DNA of 57,371 bases, taken from positions 1 to 57,371 of the forward strand of contig JAGHUH010000027.1 in the NCBI GenBank assembly GCA_018064925.1. Direction: 5' to 3'. The stretch comes from Candidatus Cacconaster stercorequi. Its GTDB lineage: Bacteria; Bacillota; Clostridia; Oscillospirales; Oscillospiraceae. Shown here piece by piece: positions 25,586 to 33,385 of the stretch (its first letter is position 1; every line of letters begins with the position of its first letter). Made by a program: the position numbers and the translations under genes. Below the pieces are notes generated by a model. It saw only the letters and a program-made list of their open reading frames with translations. It was not told the origin of the DNA and did no database searches.

Positions 25586-26611
25586 TCAATGCACGGGACA
25601 GCCGTGGATTTCGATGCCGCCCGCTTCGCGCCGACAGGCACGCACATAGATCATTTCCCCGGCAATAGACACGGCGATCTCCTCCGGCGTGACCGCTTTG
25701 ATGGCAGTGCCCACCGGTGTGTGAACGCAGGCAATGGCATCCTCCGAGATGCCGGTTTGGCGCAGCTTCTCGTTTACCACGGCTGTTTTGGAGCGGGAGC
25801 CGATGACGCCCACATAGGCCAACTTCTGTCGCAAAATCTGTCGCTGCACCTCGAAATCGTGGCTGTGACCGCTGGTCATCACCACCACATAGTCCTCCGG
25901 CTGCAGCGTCAAACTGTCACTAATGTTCCGGAAATCCCCCACGACGACCTGTTCGGCGGTGGGGAAGGCTTCGTCATTTGCCAGTGCGGCGCGGTCATCA
26001 AACACGGTGACGCGAAATCCCACGGTTTTCAGCAAGGGTGCCAACGCCTGCGAGCAGTGACCCGCCCCAAACAGAATGGCACGCTCACCAACGGGCAGCG
26101 GTATGGAATAATCATTGCTCTGAAGAACAAAACCATCCCGCAAAAGGCAGTCCTCTGCACCGTAACCGCACAGTGGTGTGTGGTCTGCATCAATCAGAGA
26201 AGGTGTGGCACCGTTAAGATGCAAAATCAGCCAGCCGCGCCGATGGCTGTTCATCTGATCTAACAGCTTTCCGGCCAGTGTATTCCACTCCGTGTCATTC
26301 CAAGGGATATACTGCAAGTGGACCGTTACATCGCCGCCGCAGACCATACCGATATCGCCTGCGTCGCTTTCATGGAGGGGGAATGTATGGACGAGACTTT
26401 GCTTTTTTTCCAGCAGCTCCCGGGCAAGCTCTTCCGAGCGGTACTCCACCGCACCGCCGCCGATGGTGCCAATCAATCTGCCGTGGCGGCCCACCAACAT
26501 TTGAGAACCGGAGCCGCGCGGTGCGGAGCCGTTCGCCGCAATGATGGTTATCAGCATCACATCGTGCTGCTCCTGTGTCATATAAAGTAACTTGGCAAAA
26601 ATAGAATTCAT
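25586..26611 (-). CDS. XdhC/CoxI-family molybdenum hydroxylase maturation factor
   Basis: The 341-residue protein has the CoxI domain with GSAPRGSGSQMLVGRHG near residues 29-45 and the IGGGAVE block near 50-56, then the conserved cysteine in IGMVCGGDV near 87-95. A C-terminal Rossmann domain has LFGAGHCSQAL near residue 180. XdhC-type chaperones bind and sulfurate the molybdenum cofactor and insert it into xanthine dehydrogenase-like enzymes. It is about 20 kb from the hydroxylase cluster at the window start, which it probably serves. It forms a two-gene operon with the P-loop NTPase. Confidence 0.9.
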   Translation of the reverse strand: MNSIFAKLLYMTQEQHDVMLITIIAANGSAPRGSGSQMLVGRHGRLIGTIGGGAVEYRSEELARELLEKKQSLVHTFPLHESDAGDIGMVCGGDVTVHLQYIPWNDTEWNTLAGKLLDQMNSHRRGWLILHLNGATPSLIDADHTPLCGYGAEDCLLRDGFVLQSNDYSIPLPVGERAILFGAGHCSQALAPLLKTVGFRVTVFDDRAALANDEAFPTAEQVVVGDFRNISDSLTLQPEDYVVVMTSGHSHDFEVQRQILRQKLAYVGVIGSRSKTAVVNEKLRQTGISEDAIACVHTPVGTAIKAVTPEEIAVSIAGEMIYVRACRREAGGIEIHGCPVH

Positions 26612-26637
26612 GGAAATCCACCCTTTCCTGTGGTATC

Positions 26638-26666
26638 ATTGTAGCGGGGATGAAACGGAAAGTAAA
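26638..26666 (-). promoter_or_regulatory. Promoter of the XdhC-type operon
   Basis: On the minus strand, TTTACT and TACAAT are separated by 17 bases, 27 bases before the start codon. Confidence 0.6.
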
Positions 26667-26699
26667 GCCTTCCTTTTTCCGTTTTCCAGTGATTGATAC

Positions 26700-26728
26700 T
26701 TGCAATTTATGCCTGCAGGAGATATACT
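26700..26728 (+). promoter_or_regulatory. Promoter of the DUF554 gene
   Basis: TTGCAA and TATACT are separated by 17 bases, about 38 bases before the gene. Confidence 0.6.
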
Positions 26729-26766
26729 ACCTAAAAAATCAGTTTTCCGAAAGGGGACAGGCGGCT

Positions 26767-27465
26767 ATGATGGGTGTATTGGTGAATACCGCCACCGTGC
26801 TGATGGGCAGTGCGTTGGGGCTGCTGCTGAAAAAAGGAATTTCGGAGCGTGTTTCAAAGGCGGTGATGATTGCCATTGGCCTGTGCACCGTGTATATCGG
26901 TGTGGATGAGGCTATGGAGGGCAGCAATGCTATCGTACTGATCGTGTCCATGGTGTTGGGCACCATCGTGGGAACGCTCATTGATATTGATGATAAAATC
27001 AACCGCGCGGGAGCATTTTTGGAAACGAAAATGAAGCACAGTGACGGCAAGACCACCATTGCCGAGGGTTTTATGACCGGCAGTCTGTTGTTCTGCGTCG
27101 GTGCCATGACCATTGTCGGTTCGCTGAACGCGGGACTGTCCGGGGATAACGAACTGCTGTTTACCAAATCCATTTTGGATCTGATCTCCTCGTGTATGCT
27201 GGCTAGCACGCTTGGTATCGGCGTCATGTTTGCCGCGCTGTTTGTGCTGGTGTTTCAGGGTGGTCTGGTGCTGTTGGCAGGACTGTTGCAGAATGTGCTG
27301 ACCAATCCAGCGATGATTGCTGAGATCACCTGTGCCGGCGGTGTGATGATCATTGGTTTGGGATTGAATATTCTGGGCCTGTCCAAATTCAAGGTGGCCA
27401 ATTTTATGCCCGCTATCCTGTTCGTGCCACTGATCTACTGGCTAGTGCAGTTCCTGCCGCTGTGA
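26767..27465 (+). CDS. DUF554 family membrane protein (YdfK-like)
   Basis: The 232-residue protein has about seven hydrophobic segments and the DUF554 pattern: MGVLVNTATVLMGSALGLLL at the N-terminus, a loop with IDDKINRAGAFLETK near residue 76, then GFMTGSLLFCVGAMTIVGSL near 101. ATG 26767 is chosen because AAAGGGG lies 10 bases upstream; an earlier in-frame ATG lies within the promoter region. Family function is unknown; a transporter role is often assumed. It is a single gene with its own promoter and terminator. Confidence 0.88.
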   Translation: MMGVLVNTATVLMGSALGLLLKKGISERVSKAVMIAIGLCTVYIGVDEAMEGSNAIVLIVSMVLGTIVGTLIDIDDKINRAGAFLETKMKHSDGKTTIAEGFMTGSLLFCVGAMTIVGSLNAGLSGDNELLFTKSILDLISSCMLASTLGIGVMFAALFVLVFQGGLVLLAGLLQNVLTNPAMIAEITCAGGVMIIGLGLNILGLSKFKVANFMPAILFVPLIYWLVQFLPL

Positions 27466-27477
27466 CGGATGCGCTTG

Positions 27478-27514
27478 AAATATCCTCCGACCTGCGGGTC
27501 GGAGGATATTTTTT
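27478..27514. terminator. Terminator after the DUF554 gene
   Basis: A perfect 15-bp stem (AAATATCCTCCGACC and complement) with loop TGCG ends in TTTTTT. It sits between convergent genes and may serve both. Confidence 0.9.
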
Positions 27515-27541
27515 ACAAAATATATGTAAAGCATTACTGCA

Positions 27542-28600
27542 TTACAGCAATGAATTAGCAATAAGTTTGTCAAATTGATCGTGTGTCAGCTCCGTGTGAT
27601 AGAACAGACGGAAATACTGCGCCACTTCATCGTATAATTTATATCCGCAGGCATCTGGATAGAGCACATAGGTCATCCAGATCATGCCCAAAAGACGCTG
27701 CGCGGAGGGCGGAAAGCCCATCCAGTTGTAGGGCCCCTCCGGTACCTGACAGCAATGTCCGTTTTTGATGGCGCTTACCTGCTGCCATGCAGGATCGTTT
27801 GCGGCCTGTGCGCAGATGCTGTCCGGAGAAAAGAGAATATAATCCGGATCCCATAGCAGGATCTGCTCCAAATCGGTCTCATTGCCGGTACCCTTGGCGG
27901 ATGGGGTGTCCACCACGGCCAGATTATTGCTCAAAAGGTCGATCACTTCAGAGTGGTAAGAATTTCGGGCAATGACATTGCAGCCCTGATCGCCCAGTAA
28001 ATAGAGCAGATCGACTTTTTCTGCACGGTCTGCTATGCTGACCGCGCGGTCGTATACATGGCGACAGTATTTGCTGAGTACGGACGCCTCATCTGTCATG
28101 CCCAGGAGCTGTCCCAGCATCGTATAGGTATCATCCAGCGAGGAAAGCGTGGCATCAATATGCACGAAGGGAAGTCCGGTCTGGGCCTGCAGTGCATCTA
28201 GATCCGCTGCAATACCATCCTTTGCTTCGCCCACATCGACTACCACCTGAGCGCCGCTATTCAGCAGGGTTTCCGGATTTAAATCGCCTTTTCCACCGTA
28301 TAACTGCCCCAGAATGGGGAGATCAATGTATTTATCCGGGATATAGCGGCGGGCAATGTCACTCCACGCATCGGCAATGCCCACCAGCTTGTCCGGAGCC
28401 AAAGCAAACACCACAACCTGTGCCATTGTGCCAGAAACGGCGATATGGTCGATCTGCGCGGGGATATCTACCACGCGTCCACAGGAATCTGTAAAGGAAA
28501 TAGTCTTGTCATCCGATACCGCGGAGGAATTGCCGCAAGCGCACAGCGTGTAGCACATAATCAAAGCCAGAAATAAGGCGGTGACTCGTTCTTTCATCAT
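27542..28600 (-). CDS. ABC transporter substrate-binding lipoprotein (iron/corrinoid type)
   Basis: The 352-residue protein has a signal peptide ending in the lipobox LCAC (Cys21), so it is anchored outside the membrane. The fold is that of periplasmic binding proteins of the FecB/BtuF class: TDSCGRVVDIPAQIDHIAVSG near residues 37-57 is seen in parts, plus LNPETLLNSGAQVVV near 107. Tandem starts ATG 28600 and 28597 exist; the second has better spacing from AGGAGG. It is divergent from the permease, ATPase and methyltransferase genes and probably belongs with them. The ligand (ferric siderophore, heme or cobalamin) is not readable. Confidence 0.88.
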   Translation of the reverse strand: MMKERVTALFLALIMCYTLCACGNSSAVSDDKTISFTDSCGRVVDIPAQIDHIAVSGTMAQVVVFALAPDKLVGIADAWSDIARRYIPDKYIDLPILGQLYGGKGDLNPETLLNSGAQVVVDVGEAKDGIAADLDALQAQTGLPFVHIDATLSSLDDTYTMLGQLLGMTDEASVLSKYCRHVYDRAVSIADRAEKVDLLYLLGDQGCNVIARNSYHSEVIDLLSNNLAVVDTPSAKGTGNETDLEQILLWDPDYILFSPDSICAQAANDPAWQQVSAIKNGHCCQVPEGPYNWMGFPPSAQRLLGMIWMTYVLYPDACGYKLYDEVAQYFRLFYHTELTHDQFDKLIANSLL

Positions 28601-28627
28601 GCTTCCTCCTGAATAGTTGTTGTCGTT

Positions 28628-28656
28628 ATTCTATCAGAAGAATTACAATTACGCAA
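28628..28656 (-). promoter_or_regulatory. Promoter of the substrate-binding protein gene
   Basis: On the minus strand, TTGCGT and TAGAAT are separated by 17 bases, 27 bases before the start. No clear Fur box was recognised. Confidence 0.55.
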
Positions 28657-28767
28657 TCGGCACATTCGACAATACCGAATATATTTTCGATAAAGCGAAA
28701 TGGATATTCTCATTTTAGAACAACCGTGATAAAATATAGAAAAATTGGAACGGGAAGGAGGAACTAT

Positions 28768-29760
28768 ATGAAACGAAATCGCGCTGTCTGGAAGCTTGGC
28801 GGATTAGTTGCATTGCTGATGGCGCTGTTCCTGCTTTCCTTCCTGTTGGGGCGGTATCCTGTTGCGCTGGATGATGTACTGCGAAGTTTTATCGGACGGG
28901 AGCAGGACACCTCGGTGAGCGCAGTCGTGCTGCAGATTCGCCTCCCGCGCATTTTGCTGGCGTGTCTGGTGGGTGCTTGCCTGTCCATGGCGGGAACGGC
29001 CTATCAGGGCGTGTTCCAAAATCCCATGGCAGCCCCAGATATTCTGGGCGCTTCCTCCGGTGCTGCGTTCGGCGCGGCGCTGGCCATTTTAATGGGACTT
29101 TCCGGACAGTGGATTACGCTGTTGGCCTTTGCCGGGAGCTTACTGGCGGTATTGGCGGCCTATTTGGTAGGGCAGCGCGCCAAGGGGTACAAGGTGGTCA
29201 ATCTGGTGCTGGCGGGCGTCATGGTGTCCTCGCTATTTTCGGCGGGGACATCCTACCTCAAGCTCGTGGCTGATCCCGGAAGTCAATTGCCGGAGATTAC
29301 CTATTGGCTCATCGGCAGTCTGGCCGGAGCTGAGATGCCGCAGATCAAAATGGCGCTGATTCCCATGGTGCTCGGCACGGTACCGCTGCTTCTAATCCGC
29401 TGGCGGATCAATGTGTTGACCTTCGGCGACGAGGAGGCGCGCACCATGGGCGTGAATGCATCCCGGGTGCGGTTGGTGGTGATTATCTGCGCCACATTGC
29501 TGACAGCGTCCAGCGTGTCGCTCAGTGGCATGATCGGATGGGTCGGACTGGTTATTCCGCACCTGTGCCGCCGATTTATCGGAAATGACTACCGCCATCT
29601 GCTTCCTGCGTCGTTGCTGGTGGGTGCGGCATTTCTGCTGTTAGTGGACAATTTTTCCCGCAGCCTACTGGCAACCGAAATTCCCATCGGTATTTTAACG
29701 GCTCTTGTCGGGGTGCCATTTTTTATCTATCTGATGTTGGGAGAGGAGCGATTTACATGA
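28768..29760 (+). CDS. FecCD-family ABC permease
   Basis: The 330-residue membrane protein has about nine or ten helices and FecCD signatures: LQIRLPRILLACLVGACLS in the N-terminal third, GTAYQGVFQNPMAAPDILG near residue 77, and GWVGLVIPHLCRR near residue 258, which forms part of the coupling region to the ATPase. ATG 28768 is chosen because AAGGAGG lies just upstream. It overlaps the ATPase start by four bases (ATGA). A single permease gene implies a homodimer, as in BtuC2D2. Confidence 0.93.
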   Translation: MKRNRAVWKLGGLVALLMALFLLSFLLGRYPVALDDVLRSFIGREQDTSVSAVVLQIRLPRILLACLVGACLSMAGTAYQGVFQNPMAAPDILGASSGAAFGAALAILMGLSGQWITLLAFAGSLLAVLAAYLVGQRAKGYKVVNLVLAGVMVSSLFSAGTSYLKLVADPGSQLPEITYWLIGSLAGAEMPQIKMALIPMVLGTVPLLLIRWRINVLTFGDEEARTMGVNASRVRLVVIICATLLTASSVSLSGMIGWVGLVIPHLCRRFIGNDYRHLLPASLLVGAAFLLLVDNFSRSLLATEIPIGILTALVGVPFFIYLMLGEERFT

Positions 29761-30515
29761 CGATTACCGTAGAAAACCTCTCCTACTCCTATAAAAACCA
29801 ACCTGTGCTGAAGCAGGTGACTTTTCGTGCCGAGCCCGGTATGACGGCGGTGCTTGGTCCCAACGGCGTGGGAAAAAGCACGCTTTTTAAATGTATGCTG
29901 GGTCTGGAAAAGGGATATAGTGGTTCCATTTGCTTCGGCACGCAGGAGACATCCGATCTGTCGCCGCGCCAATTGGCAGGCATTGCGGCCTATATCCCGC
30001 AGAGCAGCCATCCGACATTTGGCTATCGGGTATTTGATGTGGTACTGATGGGCACCAGCGGGCGTCTGGCGCCGTTTTCTGTCCCGGGGAAGCGGGAGCA
30101 TCAGGCCGCCTGTCAGGCACTGGAAACGGTGGGAATTGCCGAGCTTGCACAGCGGGATTATCGGAAGCTGTCCGGCGGCGAACAGCAGTTGGTGCTGATC
30201 GCCCGGGCATTGGCGCAGCAGACGGAAGTGCTGATCATGGATGAGCCCACCGCCAATCTGGATTACGGCAATCAGATCCGCGTACTGGAAACGGTGCAGA
30301 GTCTTGCAAAGCAGGGATATACCGTGCTGATGTCCACGCATAATCCACAGAACGCGCTGACCTATGCTGACCGCGTTCTGGCGCTGTATCGAGGACGGGT
30401 GCAGGCCGACGGAGCTCCCCGCGAGGTGCTTTCAGGCACCCTTATTCGCACGCTGTACGGGATTGAGACCAATGTGGAAGGGGACTTCATCATTCCCGGG
30501 AGGTCACGGACATGA
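29757..30515 (+). CDS. ABC transporter ATPase (iron/corrinoid type)
   Basis: The 252-residue nucleotide-binding subunit contains Walker A GPNGVGKST near residues 34-42, the ABC signature LSGGEQQLVLIARALAQQ near 139-156, Walker B VLIMDEPTANLD near 161-172 and the switch histidine in MSTHNPQ. It matches FhuC/BtuD-type ATPases. It overlaps both neighbours by four bases, so permease, ATPase and methyltransferase are translated together. Confidence 0.94.
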   Translation: MTITVENLSYSYKNQPVLKQVTFRAEPGMTAVLGPNGVGKSTLFKCMLGLEKGYSGSICFGTQETSDLSPRQLAGIAAYIPQSSHPTFGYRVFDVVLMGTSGRLAPFSVPGKREHQAACQALETVGIAELAQRDYRKLSGGEQQLVLIARALAQQTEVLIMDEPTANLDYGNQIRVLETVQSLAKQGYTVLMSTHNPQNALTYADRVLALYRGRVQADGAPREVLSGTLIRTLYGIETNVEGDFIIPGRSRT

Positions 30516-31219
30516 TGTACGAGTGGAAAACAGAGCACATCCGTTTTATGCGTGATGCGGCAGCGTACGGGAACTATCATCAGAAGCTTGCGGAAAAGCT
30601 GCTGCCGCACCTAAAGCAGGGAGGCAGAATCTGTGATGCCGGCTGCGGCATGGGATACCTTACACAGGCATTGCTGCCGTATTTTTCCGAGGTAACCGCC
30701 TGCGATATATCAGCAAAAGCGTTGGATGAACTGCGGTATCGCGCCGGCGGCGAAAGCAATCTGCGCACTATCTGCGGCGACATTGCAGACAATCCTCCGA
30801 CCGTGCCGTATGATGGCATGGTGTTCTGTCTGTTCGGCGCACCGGGGCTGGTGCTGCGTGTGGCAAAGCAGCAATGCAGCGGAGTGGTATGCGTGATCTG
30901 CCGCGGCAGCCTGCGGCATCGCTTTTCCATTGGCGAAGAAGTTTTGCACACCGATGGTGTAGGGAATTTGGAACAGCTACTGAAAAAGAATGTAATTCCA
31001 TTTTCACGCGAAGAATTTACGCCGGAGTTTGGCCAACCGTTTCGCACCCGCCAGGAAGCCGTGGCGTTTTTCAGACTCTACAATTGCGGTGACGCATCGC
31101 CAACGGAGGAAGATGTGGCGGCGCAATTGACCGAAACCGGGCGCACGGATTTTCCATTTTATCTTCCGCAGAAAAAAGACCTGGCATTACTTTGCTTTGA
31201 TAGCCGTGACATTCCATAA
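30512..31219 (+). CDS. SAM-dependent methyltransferase linked to ABC transporter
   Basis: The 235-residue class I methyltransferase shows motif I ICDAGCGMGYLTQALLP near residues 40-56 and the acidic end of strand 2 (ACDIS) near 67. A TrpR/UbiE-like Rossmann fold follows; the C-terminal 100 residues are less typical. It overlaps the ATPase gene (ATGATGA), and the same gene set recurs in Clostridia, so a link with the transported compound or its metal is likely (inference). Substrate unknown. A GC-neutral end with stop TAA lies 7 bases before an inverted repeat. Confidence 0.85.
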   Translation: MMYEWKTEHIRFMRDAAAYGNYHQKLAEKLLPHLKQGGRICDAGCGMGYLTQALLPYFSEVTACDISAKALDELRYRAGGESNLRTICGDIADNPPTVPYDGMVFCLFGAPGLVLRVAKQQCSGVVCVICRGSLRHRFSIGEEVLHTDGVGNLEQLLKKNVIPFSREEFTPEFGQPFRTRQEAVAFFRLYNCGDASPTEEDVAAQLTETGRTDFPFYLPQKKDLALLCFDSRDIP

Positions 31220-31226
31220 ACGAAGA

Positions 31227-31269
31227 AAGAACAGTTTCGCATTTGCGACAGCCATGTAAGGAAGTATTT
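31227..31269 (+). repeat. Left arm of 43-nt inverted repeat
   Basis: It begins AAGAACAGTTTCGC and ends TAAGGAAGTATTT. Read against the reverse complement of 32253-32295, the first 14 and last 13 bases are identical, while the middle is diverged. Confidence 0.75.
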
Positions 31270-31270
31270 C

Positions 31271-31334
31271 GAACGTGGATTTTGTGCGGCAAAATCCGAT
31301 GCTCGTTCAAGATGCGGACAAATTTGAATTTGTC
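31271..31334 (+). other. Two consecutive hairpins in noncoding DNA (31220-31512)
   Basis: The 293-base gap between methyltransferase and XRE gene has no protein gene. Hairpin 1 pairs GAACG with CGTTC and GGATTTTG with CAAAATCC (31271-31308). Hairpin 2 is the perfect GACAAATT/AATTTGTC (31317-31334). No T tract directly follows, but TTCGTTTTTTATT is at 31357-31370. The rest is AT-rich with no recognised signal. Confidence 0.5.
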
Positions 31335-31512
31335 GGGCTGATTAGTTCGATATAGTTTCGTTTTTTATTAATGAGAGTTTCGTTAAAACCAATATTTATG
31401 CGGATGCTACGTAGCGTTGCATTCTTGCTACATAGCGATTCTTGGAAATAGTATTATATGATGATAATTTGAAATTACAGCAAGCGCTGAATTCAAATTA
31501 AGGAGATTTTTA

Positions 31513-32112
31513 ATGACATTAGGTGAAAAACTTAAAGAAACAAGAAAATAAAATGGGTTAACTCAACAGGAGTTAGCTGACAAACTTATGGTATCACGAC
31601 AGGCTATTACAAAATGGGAATCAGACAAGGGAGTGCCTGATATTGAGAACCTTAAATTACTTTCATCATTACTTGGGGTTAGTATTGATTATCTTCTTTC
31701 TAATGATGATGTTAATGAAAAATCGATTATTAGAGAAAAGATTGATCTTTCGCTTTACAATGAGCGAACAAAGAAAAAAAAGAAGGACAGAATTGTCAGA
31801 GAAAGATATCCTGATGCTCAGATCAATGGTCTTATGATGAAGCAAAAGAATACAAAAGAAGAAAAGATCATAGATAATCTTCTTGGTTTTCTGACACCAA
31901 CACCATTTGGCGTACCAGAAGTTATTAATGGCGTGAAAAATCTTGATAAAGAATTCTATCTTGTGGACGCTAAGGAGAAGCAATTTCTTGTCATGGTAAC
32001 CGACGAGTTCATTGAAAGTAGAGAAAATGTAAAAAAATTACGTAACGTCAAAATGGAAACATTTGATGTTGATTTGTTTCACTTTAGAAATGTGGGGCCA
32101 ATAAGGGAATAG
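31513..32112 (+). pseudogene. XRE-family regulator with nonsense codon
   Basis: The reading frame begins at ATG 31513 with a GGAG site and gives MTLGEKLKETRK, then TAA at 31549-31551 where a Lys or similar codon is expected, then NGLTQQELADKL and a normal HTH (VSRQAITKWESDKGVPDIENL). The frame is open to 32112. A restart at ATG 31588 would drop the first helix. The C-terminal 100 residues are AT-rich and unrelated to any family I know. Codon use is very A/T-ending, unlike the neighbours, which suggests acquisition. A single AAA to TAA change explains the break. Confidence 0.75.
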
Positions 32113-32204
32113 AATATTATTCATTCACAATTATTTTGTCAAGTAAGTAGCAAAATTTGAATTCACTTAAACAGTCAAACGGCAGTTTGTCAGATAAAAG
32201 AATT

Positions 32205-32246
32205 ACCCGCCGAAGAGGAAATGAATTCCTTTTCGGCGGGTTTTAC
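32205..32246 (+). terminator. Terminator after the XRE pseudogene
   Basis: Stem ACCCGCCGAA with TTCGGCGGGT, extended inside by imperfect GAGGAA/TTCCTT, is followed by TTTT. Confidence 0.8.
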
Positions 32247-32252
32247 TATACA

Positions 32253-32295
32253 AAATACTTCCTTATGTGGCGGTGCCATTAGCGAAACTGTTCTT
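32253..32295 (-). repeat. Right arm of 43-nt inverted repeat
   Basis: The reverse complement of 31227-31269 with about 8 differences. It ends CTGTTCTT and is followed by TTTT, two bases before the stop codon of the convergent minus-strand gene. Confidence 0.75.
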
Positions 32296-32297
32296 TT

Positions 32298-32654
32298 TTA
32301 CAAAATCAACAGCAATCCAATGGCAATCAACAGTTCTTCGTCTGCATTTTCCTGAAACAGCAGAAAGAGGATCAGTAAAAGCAACAAGTCACCGGAGTCG
32401 ATATCCCCCAGATGTACTTTATCCAACAGCCGATTGAAAAAACGACTTTCCGGTGTTCGGTATTTCGATTGCAGAGTTTCGCCGGACTGGGATGACGCAG
32501 GCGGCGGAGGTGGAGGCGGCGGTGGGGGAGGTGATTGCTTTGCCTGCGGAGGCGGTGATTGCTTTGCCTGCGGAGGCGGATTGCGGGATGGATCATCCTG
32601 CGTCATGCGGGCATAAGAGCCGTTATCATTGCGGATATAGCGATTATACACCAC
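32298..32654 (-). CDS. Proline-rich protein with hydrophobic C-terminus
   Basis: The 118-residue protein has a short N-terminus, a Pro/Gln/Ala/Ser tract at residues about 25-55 (two copies of PPPQAKQS followed by 11 prolines), then a helical part, and a C-terminal end with long hydrophobic stretches (LLLLLILFLLF and LLIAIGLLLIL) that look membrane-inserted. It starts with GTG directly after the upstream gene's TGA. The upstream gene has its own proline run, so the operon may encode an interacting complex. I do not recognise a family. Confidence 0.7.
   Translation of the reverse strand: MVYNRYIRNDNGSYARMTQDDPSRNPPPQAKQSPPPQAKQSPPPPPPPPPPPASSQSGETLQSKYRTPESRFFNRLLDKVHLGDIDSGDLLLLLILFLLFQENADEELLIAIGLLLIL
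32530..32577. repeat. Two tandem 24-bp units
   Basis: The unit from 32530 to 32553 is repeated exactly at 32554-32577 and encodes PPPQAKQS on the minus strand. Next to it, 32488-32530 is a run of GGC/GGA/GGT triplets that encodes the polyproline tract and is likely to vary in length between strains. Confidence 0.85.
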
Positions 32655-33026
32655 TCAGACCTCCCACTCGGACAGAAATTGCTTGCCCAGATAAATGAGC
32701 CGAGCCAGCTTAGCGGCGCGCTCTACCTTACCCTGCTTTTCCTCCTTCAAAAACGGCCGCAGCGCATAGAGAAGTTGCATGGTCTGACTGTTATTTTGTC
32801 CCTGCAGAAGCGGTAGCAGCCGAGAGATCAGCTTTGGGTCCAGATTACCCAGTAGCGAAGCTGAATTTGACTGCGGTGTCTGTGATTGCTGCGGCGGAGG
32901 CGGAGGAGGCGGAGTTGGCATATCGCCGCCGAAAGTCCCGGACAACTGCTGCGCCAACTGCATCACCTGCGCCATACTGTCGGGATTGGACAGCAGCGCA
33001 TTGAGTTTATCATCCAGTTCCGACAC
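32655..33026 (-). CDS. Proline-tract protein, unknown
   Basis: The 123-residue protein has an N-terminal helical block (MSELDDKLNALLSNPDSMAQ), a Pro tract (seven prolines) and Gln/Ser linker around residues 38-55, and a helical C-terminus ending in LARLIYLGKQFLSEWEV. The N-terminal LLSNPDSMAQVMQLAQQL resembles the small helical gene upstream (both NP-x-x-x-x-x-x-M). It overlaps none of its neighbours; start ATG 33026. No family was recognised. Confidence 0.7.
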   Translation of the reverse strand: MSELDDKLNALLSNPDSMAQVMQLAQQLSGTFGGDMPTPPPPPPPQQSQTPQSNSASLLGNLDPKLISRLLPLLQGQNNSQTMQLLYALRPFLKEEKQGKVERAAKLARLIYLGKQFLSEWEV

Positions 33027-33046
33027 ATTTGCCGCCCCCTTGCTGA

Positions 33047-33298
33047 TTATTTCTGCAGATTGTCACGGATGCGCTGCACCAACGCTGCGCCATTCGGTGT
33101 GCTCATCACATTTTTGAGCATCTGTATCATTTCGGCAGCATTGCCGACGGATGCCTGTGATGCCGCATGATTTAAAGCTGCGCCGCCGTCATTGCCGGAT
33201 AGCATTTGCATCAGTTGCTGACCGTCGCGGGACTGCATGATACCTTGCAGAGCGGCGGGGTTGCGCTTGAGCTGCTCTACCAATTCTCTTTGATCCAT
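33047..33298 (-). CDS. Small helical protein, first gene of the Pro-rich operon
   Basis: The 83-residue, mostly helical protein is rich in Gln, Asn and Met (MDQRELVEQLKRNPAALQGI), with repeated MQ-x-L and ML-K-x-V-M pieces. It shows no signal peptide or metal ligands. The nth terminator lies just upstream, so the three small genes (33298 down to 32298) are probably one transcription unit with its own promoter, or partial read-through from nth. Unknown function. Confidence 0.7.
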   Translation of the reverse strand: MDQRELVEQLKRNPAALQGIMQSRDGQQLMQMLSGNDGGAALNHAASQASVGNAAEMIQMLKNVMSTPNGAALVQRIRDNLQK

Positions 33299-33346
33299 TT
33301 GGGTACCCCCTTGCTTGGTTTCATAGGACAGTATATGAAATGGCCA

Positions 33347-33379
33347 TAAAAAAAGTGCCTGTCAGCGGGCAGGCACTTT
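33347..33379 (-). terminator. Terminator after nth
   Basis: A 10-bp stem (AAAGTGCCTG and CAGGCACTTT) is followed by seven T on the minus strand. Confidence 0.85.
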
Positions 33380-33385
33380 ACAGGT

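Larger units (their letters stand above)
31227..32295. mobile_element. Putative AT-rich inserted islet bounded by inverted repeats
   Basis: The 1.07-kb segment is much more AT-rich than its neighbours and is bounded by a 43-nt imperfect inverted repeat (about 35 of 43 positions match). It holds only a disrupted XRE regulator gene, two hairpins and a terminator, so it carries no transposase and could be a non-autonomous element or remnant. The repeats lie directly behind the stop codons of two convergent genes, so an alternative is that they were the arms of an old terminator split by the islet. Target duplications were not found. Confidence 0.5.
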
